Source: a virus. From it: a DNA stretch of 45,319 nt. The stretch is taken from IMG/VR virus record IMGVR_UViG_3300025141_000191, positions 1 through 45,319 of that record; one strand, given 5' to 3'. Below, in pieces: positions 1 through 5,476 of this stretch. The notes under the pieces are model-generated. The model saw only the letters and a program-made list of their open reading frames with translations, made no database searches and was not told the origin of the DNA. Every line of letters begins with the position of its first letter. Within the stretch, counting starts at the first letter, position 1. The position numbers and the translations under genes are program-made.

Positions 1-461
1 CTATTGCGATATTCTCCGCTGAAGCAAAAGCCGATCTTCCACTTAAGAATATCGGCTTTTGTTATTCCTCGCGAATATAAATACTTTTGTGCATATAACC
101 CTGTTGCTGGGATTTTGTTAGAGCTAAGGCTCACAAACTCTTCCGGAAGATCTATCTTTGTCGTGTCTTTTTCAGGGCCTCGTTCCACAAATAAGTCAGC
201 AAATCTTTCAAGATCTGTCCGGTTCGATATTCCGTCCCATTTCTGTAATTGCAGATAAGTACCAAAACGCCTAATAACACGCCTAATATTGCGACCATGA
301 TAATCACAAATCCAACATTTAAAAACATTCTTATCGATATTAATAGAGAATTTACGTTTGTGATGATTACATGACGGACACCTAAATAGTAATTCACTAC
401 CTTTGTCCGCATAATTTCCAAATGCCTCATAAAGGATCTTCTTTGCTTCTCTTTTGTTCAT
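1..461 (-). CDS. DNA primase, N-terminal part (runs off left edge)
   Basis: The frame opens at ATG 461..459 and stays open to the window edge, so only the first 153 residues are present and no stop is seen. Residues 28-52 form a zinc ribbon, CPSC (Cys28, Cys31) and CWIC (Cys49, Cys52), followed by DYHG and a basic helix. This is the arrangement in the DNA-binding zinc domain of DnaG/T4 gp61-type primases, which make RNA primers for lagging-strand synthesis. The rest looks like the linker into the catalytic TOPRIM region, which would lie outside the window. A GAGGG stretch just upstream of the ATG is a good ribosome binding site. The gene has its own sigma70-like promoter directly upstream, separating it from the structural genes. 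The primase assignment rests on the zinc ribbon and its position; another CHC2-type zinc-ribbon replication protein is possible. A 279-nt open frame overlapping it (152-430) is a shadow. Confidence 0.82.
   Translation of the reverse strand, partial: MNKREAKKILYEAFGNYADKGSELLFRCPSCNHHKRKFSINIDKNVFKCWICDYHGRNIRRVIRRFGTYLQLQKWDGISNRTDLERFADLFVERGPEKDTTKIDLPEEFVSLSSNKIPATGLYAQKYLYSRGITKADILKWKIGFCFSGEYRN
25..61. repeat. Perfect 11-bp inverted repeat inside primase gene
   Basis: CAAAAGCCGAT at 25-35 and ATCGGCTTTTG at 51-61 are exact reverse complements separated by 15 nt. The element lies within the primase frame (about residues 134-146) and could fold into a stem-loop in mRNA or single-stranded DNA. 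The A and T tracts belong to the stem and no long U run follows, so it is not a standard terminator. Function unknown. Confidence 0.7.
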
Positions 462-475
462 GTGCCCTCATAAAG

Positions 476-504
476 AGTTTAACATAAAATCATGCCGTAG
501 TCAA
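476..504 (-). promoter_or_regulatory. sigma70-type extended -10 promoter for primase
   Basis: Reading the minus strand, the -35 box TTGACT (504..499), a 17-bp spacer and the -10 box TAAACT (481..476) are visible. A TGT immediately precedes the -10 box, giving an extended -10 element. Initiation would fall near 470, only about 8-10 nt before the primase ATG at 461, so the leader is very short. It lies directly after the terminator at 505-532, and its architecture matches the promoter at 1135-1163. It is probably used by unmodified host RNA polymerase early in infection. Confidence 0.65.
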
Positions 505-532
505 GAAAAACAGCCCCGGAGGGCTGTTTTAT
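505..532 (-). terminator. Intrinsic (rho-independent) terminator
   Basis: On the minus strand CAGCCC, a TCCG loop and GGGCTG form a GC-rich stem (511-526), extended by flanking A/T pairs and followed by TTTTTC. It starts directly after the stop codon of the 30-aa peptide gene. The T-rich flanks on both sides could make it bidirectional. It ends the FKBP/basic-peptide unit and probably any read-through from the long structural block. Confidence 0.85.
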
Positions 533-624
533 TAACGTCTTTTACGAAGTCTTCTATTGCGACGGCGCTTCGAGCCTAGCTTTCTGCGGCGGCGCGCTTT
601 AGAGTGGGGAGCCTTTCTACTCAT
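532..624 (-). CDS. 30-aa Arg/Lys-rich peptide
   Basis: A short frame opens at ATG 624..622 and stops at TAA 534..532, encoding 30 residues, 13 Arg and 5 Lys, with no acidic residue. It begins MSRKAPHSKARRRRK and ends LRKRR. It overlaps the last 8 nt of the FKBP gene (ATGAGTAG contains its start and the FKBP stop), which suggests translational coupling, and an intrinsic terminator follows immediately. Arg is encoded by several different codons (AGA, CGC, CGT), which argues against a simple nucleotide repeat. Such a peptide would bind nucleic acid or another polyanion; a protamine-like DNA-condensing role or an RNA/ribosome-binding role are possibilities, but no family is recognised. The start codon lies in the 12-bp palindrome at 622-633. 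It is judged real from position, coupling, composition and terminator placement. Confidence 0.68.
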   Translation of the reverse strand: MSRKAPHSKARRRRKLGSKRRRNRRLRKRR

Positions 625-1099
625 CGGCCGATGGGGCCTCTGGGGTTGACAACTCTGGATTTGGTTCAGTTCCATAATTTGTCACTAGCTCAATTTCAAA
701 ATTAAGCTCCTTTCCGGCAAGGGGGTGGTTCATATCTAGAGTGGCTATCTCTTCGCTTTGATCAACTTCCGTGATGCGCGCAACAAACGGGCCCGTTGGG
801 CCGTTTCCGCGGATCATTCCACCCACCTCAATATCTATATCTCCAAACTCTTGAAGAGGTACTTTCCTTGTCGCCTCCGAGCGATGAGGGCCATAGGCCT
901 CTTCGGGGGCTACCGTAATGGTTTTCTTTTCTCCGTGTGACATGCCCACGACTGCTGCGCTAAAGCCGGCGATCATACGTCGGTCGCCAACTGTAAAGCT
1001 CAGCGGGGCTTCTCGGGACCACGAATTATCAAATTCGGTTCCATCATTGAAGGTTCCTTTATAATGCACTTGAACGTTGTGCCCAACTTCTACTTTCAT
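617..1099 (-). CDS. SlyD-like FKBP-type peptidyl-prolyl isomerase
   Basis: This 160-residue protein is a probable cytoplasmic peptidyl-prolyl cis-trans isomerase and chaperone. The FKBP fold is split as in SlyD: strands at residues 1-70 (VHYKG at 11-15, GTEFDNS at 20-26, MIAGF at 42-46, AYGP at 68-71), a chaperone-like insert at about 72-122, then the closing strand with the family signature NHPLAGKELNFEI (124-136). Expected active-site positions are Tyr13, Phe23, Asp24, Ile43, Phe46 (where many FKBPs have Trp) and Tyr69. The acidic tail after residue 142 lacks the His/Cys-rich metal-binding tail of E. coli SlyD. A strong AGGAG sits 6 nt before the ATG. It has its own promoter (1135-1163) and is coupled to the basic-peptide gene. 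FKBPs are unusual in phage genomes; folding of large virion proteins is a plausible but unproven role. Confidence 0.92.
   Translation of the reverse strand: MKVEVGHNVQVHYKGTFNDGTEFDNSWSREAPLSFTVGDRRMIAGFSAAVVGMSHGEKKTITVAPEEAYGPHRSEATRKVPLQEFGDIDIEVGGMIRGNGPTGPFVARITEVDQSEEIATLDMNHPLAGKELNFEIELVTNYGTEPNPELSTPEAPSADE
622..633. repeat. 12-bp perfect palindrome over a start codon
   Basis: CATCGGCCGATG reads the same on both strands and contains the ATG of the 30-aa peptide gene. It has no loop, so an mRNA hairpin is unlikely. It could be chance, or a protein-binding site. Confidence 0.45.
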
Positions 1100-1104
1100 T
1101 TTTT

Positions 1105-1109
1105 CTCCT
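1105..1109 (-). promoter_or_regulatory. Ribosome binding site of the FKBP gene
   Basis: AGGAG on the minus strand is separated by an A-rich 5-6 nt spacer from the ATG at 1099..1097. It fixes the FKBP start. Confidence 0.75.
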
Positions 1110-1134
1110 ATTTGTAATGAAAAGACTCACATAA

Positions 1135-1163
1135 AAGATAACACAGACAATAAGCTGTGTCAA
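1135..1163 (-). promoter_or_regulatory. sigma70-type extended -10 promoter for FKBP unit
   Basis: On the minus strand a perfect -35 TTGACA (1163..1158), a 17-bp spacer and -10 TATCTT (1140..1135) preceded by TGT are seen. Transcription would start near 1128, giving a leader of about 30 nt before the FKBP ATG. The same spacing and extended -10 occur in front of the primase. It lies in the 90-nt gap after the small membrane-protein gene, so the FKBP and peptide genes can be expressed apart from the structural genes upstream. Confidence 0.75.
1141..1160. promoter_or_regulatory. Operator-like inverted repeat in the FKBP promoter
   Basis: ACACAG (1141-1146) and CTGTGT (1155-1160) are perfect inverted arms with an 8-nt centre. 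The dyad fills the promoter spacer and touches the -35 box, as expected for a repressor or activator site. No regulator gene is identified. Confidence 0.45.
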
Positions 1164-1189
1164 GTTTTATTTCTTTGTTTTTTGGTATT

Positions 1190-1474
1190 TTAACCCGATA
1201 TCTTCACCCATGCTGACCAAAGTATGGGAACCGCGAGCCAGTGCAAGCACAGAAGCCACGCAACTGGAATTCCAGTATAAAAAATCGGGTTAATGTGTTT
1301 TCCCATTAATGCAAACAATACCGGAAATAAGATATCTTCTATTATTTCCCATCCCACAATTATAATAACTAACGCAACGCCATGTTCCTTTAGGGTGTCT
1401 AAAAGAACTTGAGGTCTTAAATGAGTTAGCTTGTGGGCGATTCGCTCTTTAATCCAGTTCCACATTCTTCTCAA
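1190..1474 (-). CDS. Small membrane protein, two hydrophobic segments
   Basis: This 94-residue protein has an amphipathic basic N-terminus (residues 1-24), then two hydrophobic stretches at about 32-57 and 67-90, with a short loop containing MGKHINP between them. It therefore looks like an inner-membrane hairpin. Two starts are possible: TTG at 1474, which has AGGAG 6 nt upstream, and ATG at 1465 (residue 4), whose distance from that site is long; the TTG start is preferred. It overlaps the end of the resolvase gene by 26 nt (17 nt with the ATG), so translation is probably coupled. Size and topology would fit a holin or other lysis-related protein, but no endolysin gene is adjacent and no family is recognised, so the function is unassigned. 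Confidence 0.7.
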   Translation of the reverse strand: MRRMWNWIKERIAHKLTHLRPQVLLDTLKEHGVALVIIIVGWEIIEDILFPVLFALMGKHINPIFYTGIPVAWLLCLHWLAVPILWSAWVKISG

Positions 1475-2015
1475 CTATCTCTCCTGCTTTCGCAACGATA
1501 ATGGCATCAGCACGATCGTACGATTCTGGTTTTGGGTTTCCAAATTTGGTATACTCAATATGGAAGGCCGGCTCATTATCGACAAGGTGTTTTAAGACGA
1601 CCTCCTTGGCCTTCTCTCCTCTTGGGATGCGTATGCCGGCCTTCTTGCGGGCAGAGGATGCAGAAATGTATTGTGGCTCAATCTCAAACAATTCATATAT
1701 AAGCCACGACACGATCCCATTAAAAGTCATTAATGCTGAAAGCGTTTTTGCTGATGATTTTCCTCTCATAAACATGTGTAAGGGCTGTTCAATATAAATA
1801 TGCTGAATCGGATGTGGTGACTCTCCCCAGCCGCCAGAATCTTGATCCAGTTGATAATTTTCAAATAAATCTTCAATAAAATTCTTTATAATGCCCGCCT
1901 TATTAAAGATACCTTTGTGTTTTCTTAAGTCTACGGAGCTATAATGCAATAATTGACCATCGCCAACCACCGCAAACCCAGTAATACTAGTTGAAATATC
2001 TATTCCTAAAACCAC
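1449..2015 (-). CDS. RuvC-like Holliday junction resolvase
   Basis: This 188-residue protein has the RNase H-like fold signature of RuvC-type resolvases, which cut four-way DNA junctions using two metal ions. The first strand MVLGIDIS carries Asp6. The second acidic residue is Glu76 in IYIEQP. The C-terminal helix YDRADAIIVA carries Asp167 and Asp170. The spacing and order match the D/E/D(D) catalytic set of this superfamily. The start is a GTG at 2015, with AGGAC about 7 nt upstream, so the first strand is complete. It lies 8 nt after the last structural gene. T4 uses the unrelated endonuclease VII (gp49) for the same job of debranching DNA before packaging; a RuvC-like enzyme at the end of a late block could replace it. 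Subfamily is not resolved. Confidence 0.85.
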   Translation of the reverse strand: MVLGIDISTSITGFAVVGDGQLLHYSSVDLRKHKGIFNKAGIIKNFIEDLFENYQLDQDSGGWGESPHPIQHIYIEQPLHMFMRGKSSAKTLSALMTFNGIVSWLIYELFEIEPQYISASSARKKAGIRIPRGEKAKEVVLKHLVDNEPAFHIEYTKFGNPKPESYDRADAIIVAKAGEIVEKNVELD

Positions 2016-2023
2016 AAATTGTC

Positions 2024-3310
2024 CTATATATCCATTTTTAATTTAAACGATAAATCTTTATCTTCTTCTTTTAAGATGGGCACTGGCAACGTAGCAATGC
2101 CAATTAAATTTCTGTCTTTATCATACACTGTAACCTTTGAAATGTATACTTGTCTTTTAAAACTTTCTTCATAGCCCGGAAAACTGGAACTGCGTGTATT
2201 CTTAATAAGGCGCGCGGGATTTTCCTCGAATGCGTGAGAGGAAGTAAAGTGAATCTGGTCTTGGTTGTACTTCAAAAACGTGGGGTTGTTAGAATAATTG
2301 GCGGCGCCGCGCTTAGCATGAGCATACAAAGTAATTACTTGGGTGGCAGTCGTCCCCTCAAAGCTTAAACCAAAGGAGGCTCTTTCAAACCTAGCGGCCG
2401 CTGTCGACATTTGAATACCATCGCGACAGCCTGCGCCCCAGTAAATCCAGCGGCCATAATCGGCCGTGGCGCCGCCTGAACCCGTAAGACCCATGGTGTC
2501 GGCTGTCAGCTGCCACGAACCGGTTAAAAGTACAAACCCTTCATTATATAAAATAACTCCAGCTACAGAACCAGAGCCGGTGGAGCCGGCGGGACCAATT
2601 TGGATAAGTTCTCCGTTTTCTTTTGGATCGGCCAACTCTGCTGCTATTGATCCTGTATAATACCACTTCAGGGACACAGTTCCCGGCTTAATCTTGCTAC
2701 CGTAAAAAATAGAAGGAATTTGAATAAGATTCAACCTTTGTGTATCCTTGTTTCCATAGTGTGAAACGGGAAGATGATGTGTGCTCAGCACCCCATACAA
2801 AGAGAGCATGTTCCTTAGCGAATAATATTGCATGTTATGGGTGCAAGTTTTCTTGGCAGTTTGATTGTTTCTAGACTTAGAGGAACCAGAAGCGCGCTGA
2901 ATAAAGGTGCGTCGAATGGTTGTTTCTTGCGGATAACTACTTGTTATCTTGTTTCCGTATGCAAATTCGTTTTCATAGCTTTCTCCATCATACGCTCCTG
3001 TAACGCTAAGGCTCACTCTTGTGCTGTTTTTTGACAAGTAGGGGTATATTAGAGGGTTGGCGCCCCATGATGAAGTCGTTTCTAGACTAGAGCCGGGCAA
3101 ACGATCGATGTTATATTCATAAAGATTCGCTCTTCCGGTCTTGGTCATGTAAACGTTACCGGGACTAGCAGAAGCGGACTGAAACTGTCCTAATTGGCGG
3201 CCGCGATCGTTGTAATATATCTGGGCTTTTTCAATAAAAAACTCACACCGAGGGTGAGCTTTTAGAGTGTTAATACGAATATCGTTTTTGCCGAACTTAC
3301 GGTAAGGCAT
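2024..3310 (-). CDS. Virion structural protein, paralogue of next gene upstream
   Basis: This 428-residue protein is beta- and Gly/Ser-rich and has no named domain. It is a diverged paralogue of the 363-aa product encoded immediately upstream (3312-4403). Shared landmarks are a central segment (PSIFYGSKIKPGTVSLKW here), a Gly-rich hairpin ending VAGVILYNEGFVLLTGSW, and a C-terminal domain (about 336-428) with NYSNNPTFLK, VYISKVTVYDKDRNLIGIA and a final FKLKMDI. From memory such proteins occur in the tail-structure regions of marine T4-like phages, but their role is unknown to me. It begins 1 nt after the paralogue and is the last structural gene of the block. A location in the tail, baseplate or fibre is inferred from context only. 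Confidence 0.75.
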   Translation of the reverse strand: MPYRKFGKNDIRINTLKAHPRCEFFIEKAQIYYNDRGRQLGQFQSASASPGNVYMTKTGRANLYEYNIDRLPGSSLETTSSWGANPLIYPYLSKNSTRVSLSVTGAYDGESYENEFAYGNKITSSYPQETTIRRTFIQRASGSSKSRNNQTAKKTCTHNMQYYSLRNMLSLYGVLSTHHLPVSHYGNKDTQRLNLIQIPSIFYGSKIKPGTVSLKWYYTGSIAAELADPKENGELIQIGPAGSTGSGSVAGVILYNEGFVLLTGSWQLTADTMGLTGSGGATADYGRWIYWGAGCRDGIQMSTAAARFERASFGLSFEGTTATQVITLYAHAKRGAANYSNNPTFLKYNQDQIHFTSSHAFEENPARLIKNTRSSSFPGYEESFKRQVYISKVTVYDKDRNLIGIATLPVPILKEEDKDLSFKLKMDI

Positions 3311-3311
3311 T

Positions 3312-4403
3312 TTAGTAATCCAATCTGACTCTGATTACCAATTCGTTATCAATACTCTTTCGGAGGGGCTCAGATAATTTAGCAACAGCCAACAGTTCAT
3401 TCTGTTGGTTGTACAACCCTACCGTTGTCACATAGGCTATGGGAGGATCGGAAGCCACATTTTTAACTCTAATTTTGCTATCTTTCAAATATGTTGGATT
3501 CGAACTATAGTTAAATTTATTTGTAGGGGCTCTACAGAAATAAATTGTTGAGTTAATTTCAGTAGTATTGTTGAAGCTAATATTTTTAATTCTGTGACGT
3601 AATCCGTCAATGGTACCAGATATTGACGCGGACTGCATCGCTTGCTTGGTATTGTATGTGGTTGCGGTGCCAGGGCTGGGTCTTGTAATTTTATAGAAAT
3701 CCCTCGTAGGTCGCGTTGTGCCCGTAATCTGAAAGATTGATGAGCTTAGGACCACAACGCCCGCCTGATAGAACACTGCGCCGTATCCGGGTTGGGCCGG
3801 ACCCAAATCGGAGCGATAAAGAATTCCGTAGTCTCCGCCGTCTCCGCTCGCTACACCATCACCATTTACTCTGGCATCTCGATCAGTCAAAGTCATGGCT
3901 TTACTTCCAAAAGGATCTGCCCATGAACCGCTGCCGAGAGTGATACTAAAGGTGTTCTTCTTGATTTCATCTTTCACTAAAAGCCTAGACAAAGTGAGGA
4001 TAAACACATCTTTCATTTGTCCTTGCAGATCTAATTTTAAATCGTTCTCAAAAGGCCTTACCACTCCAGTTGAGCCAGAATATCCCAAAAGAACCTGTGC
4101 AAACTCATTGTACATGTTGTTCTTCTTGGACATCATGGCTACGGCAGAAGATGAAAGGTTAGACTTTGACGACATACCAAAAGTAGCATCAAACAGATGG
4201 TTGGCCGACGAACTTAGAACTGGGTAGTCGTATACTGACTGAAACATTCCGTGCGTATAGTTCTTTACATTTGTGTCATTCGGGAATGTGCCATAGGTTC
4301 CACTTAAAATCGTGCCCGAACAAGGTATAACCTCGTGCAGCATTGTTCTTGTCGTGGTGGTGTCCGTGGCCGGGTTTATTGTTTCATAACTTTTAACTGG
4401 CAT
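3312..4403 (-). CDS. Virion structural protein, tandem paralogue
   Basis: This 363-residue product is the partner of the 428-aa protein downstream. Corresponding motifs are LSRLLVKDEIKKNTFSITLG in the middle, GYGAVFYQAGVVVLSSSIF after a Gly/Asp-rich stretch, and a C-terminal domain at about 295-363 (NYSSNPTYLK, AYVTTVGLYNQQNELLAVAK, ending IRVRLDY). The N-terminal third differs between the two copies, as expected if they share a core but contact different partners. It lies 13 nt after the 327-aa gene and 1 nt before its paralogue, so cotranscription is very likely. No enzymatic motif is seen. Role: probable tail or fibre component, unproven. Confidence 0.75.
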   Translation of the reverse strand: MPVKSYETINPATDTTTTRTMLHEVIPCSGTILSGTYGTFPNDTNVKNYTHGMFQSVYDYPVLSSSANHLFDATFGMSSKSNLSSSAVAMMSKKNNMYNEFAQVLLGYSGSTGVVRPFENDLKLDLQGQMKDVFILTLSRLLVKDEIKKNTFSITLGSGSWADPFGSKAMTLTDRDARVNGDGVASGDGGDYGILYRSDLGPAQPGYGAVFYQAGVVVLSSSIFQITGTTRPTRDFYKITRPSPGTATTYNTKQAMQSASISGTIDGLRHRIKNISFNNTTEINSTIYFCRAPTNKFNYSSNPTYLKDSKIRVKNVASDPPIAYVTTVGLYNQQNELLAVAKLSEPLRKSIDNELVIRVRLDY

Positions 4404-4416
4404 TAATTTACTCCAT

Positions 4417-5400
4417 TTATTCCTTTTGCGTTATTCGAATTGCAATTTGTTCGGTGATTCCGGTCGATCCCACAATCTTAACTGTGGTGTCTATATAGCT
4501 ATAGGTGCCCGCACAGCCTGCGATAGTTTGGGCTGTTTTGCCATGTCTTTTATAGTCAGCAGTCGACAAAACTTTCACATCAAAATTCAAGGCCGTCACC
4601 GATGCTCGGGGGCCCGCAATTGCTGAAGTGTCCGTGTCAGGAATTTTGTCCATTGTGCGCTTAAAGACATTATTATTAAGTGATTTCACGCGGGCGGCCG
4701 AATGATTACGCAAAATGGAATCTCTAATTGCAGGAAGATTGTTTTTAAGCCTCATTTGAATCTGAGCAGTGCCGGAGCCGCCGTTATTATTGAAATGATC
4801 GCCCGATCGGGGGCCTAATACATTATTTATAAATCGAGTATCCACATAGACATCAAAACTTGATTCTTGGAGACCTTGTGCAACGACGTATGTGCTTTTA
4901 TTGGCTGCAGTTGCTGCCATGGTAGAGTTGTTAAGGCCGGTTTCCAGCAACAGGTGCGTGCCATTCTGCTGGCCGGCTTGTAGAACTTTTCTATCACCGC
5001 CGGATGTAGCTCCCCCAAAGCCGGCAATCAAAGCGTTCGCAGTAGAGCCGTCGTTTACCGCCAAATAATAAATCTTTTTTTGTGGCAACAACGTGTTGGC
5101 TACCTTTCCGTTAATCACCATTTGGGGCATATACAATAAATTAGAATTCGCATATGTTATCAATCCATTATTAATTGAGGAATTCTGGGTAGTCGCCTGC
5201 ATAACCGGAGTCTGCAATATTTTTAAATCGTAATATGCGCTTCCCGAGGCATTGTTTTTATCATATAGCTTGTAATCAATCTCGTCATCACCAAGAGCAA
5301 ACTTAACAATTCTAAAATTACCCGTAGCCATACGTCGGCGGCCGCGCTCCGTAAGAACTGCGTCTAAAATAATATCACCTGAGTTGTCTAATAAAGCCAT
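4417..5400 (-). CDS. Tail fibre-like structural protein, tandem paralogue (327 aa)
   Basis: The N-terminus (residues 10-45) reads IILDAVLTERGRRRMATG then FALGDDEIDY. This recalls the particle-attachment segment of some phage tail fibres, in which LT..G...la precedes a KxALGDG motif, although the similarity is by eye. The neighbouring 364-aa product has the same segment, and both share a C-terminal domain beginning GPR.SV.ALN (263 onward here) with YIDTT. The middle is Asn/Gly-rich and differs. The gene follows a 76-nt gap with a possible promoter and a perfect palindrome, so it may have extra expression control. Attachment of a fibre or decoration protein to the baseplate is inferred, not shown. 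Confidence 0.7.
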   Translation of the reverse strand: MALLDNSGDIILDAVLTERGRRRMATGNFRIVKFALGDDEIDYKLYDKNNASGSAYYDLKILQTPVMQATTQNSSINNGLITYANSNLLYMPQMVINGKVANTLLPQKKIYYLAVNDGSTANALIAGFGGATSGGDRKVLQAGQQNGTHLLLETGLNNSTMAATAANKSTYVVAQGLQESSFDVYVDTRFINNVLGPRSGDHFNNNGGSGTAQIQMRLKNNLPAIRDSILRNHSAARVKSLNNNVFKRTMDKIPDTDTSAIAGPRASVTALNFDVKVLSTADYKRHGKTAQTIAGCAGTYSYIDTTVKIVGSTGITEQIAIRITQKE

Positions 5401-5431
5401 TAATTTACCTCTTCAATAAAATAATTAGTAA

Positions 5432-5445
5432 TTTTTGTACAAAAA
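5432..5445. repeat. 14-bp perfect palindrome in an intergenic gap
   Basis: TTTTTGTACAAAAA is self-complementary and lies just downstream of the candidate -10 box at 5447-5452, near the expected start of transcription. That position would suit an operator, but no binding protein is known. Confidence 0.4.
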
Positions 5446-5446
5446 G

Positions 5447-5475
5447 AGTATACCATACCAATTATTTCTTTTTAA
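5447..5475 (-). promoter_or_regulatory. Candidate promoter internal to the structural block
   Basis: On the minus strand TATACT (5452..5447), preceded by TGG (extended -10), lies 17 bp from a weak -35 TTAAAA (5475..5470). It sits in the 76-nt gap between the two tail fibre-like genes, one of the longest gaps in an otherwise packed block. The -35 match is poor, so the call depends on the -10 element and the location. Confidence 0.4.
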
Positions 5476-5476
5476 A

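Noticed and set aside
4-258. 84-residue open frame on the plus strand at the left edge
   Set aside because: It lies opposite the primase frame, whose zinc ribbon is convincing, and has no ribosome binding site or recognisable domain.
152-430. 92-residue hydrophobic frame on the minus strand
   Set aside because: It is a shifted frame of the primase gene; its apparent membrane segment comes from reading the zinc ribbon region out of frame.
1190-1474. Holin call for the small membrane protein
   Set aside because: Topology and size fit, but no endolysin is adjacent and no holin family is recognised.
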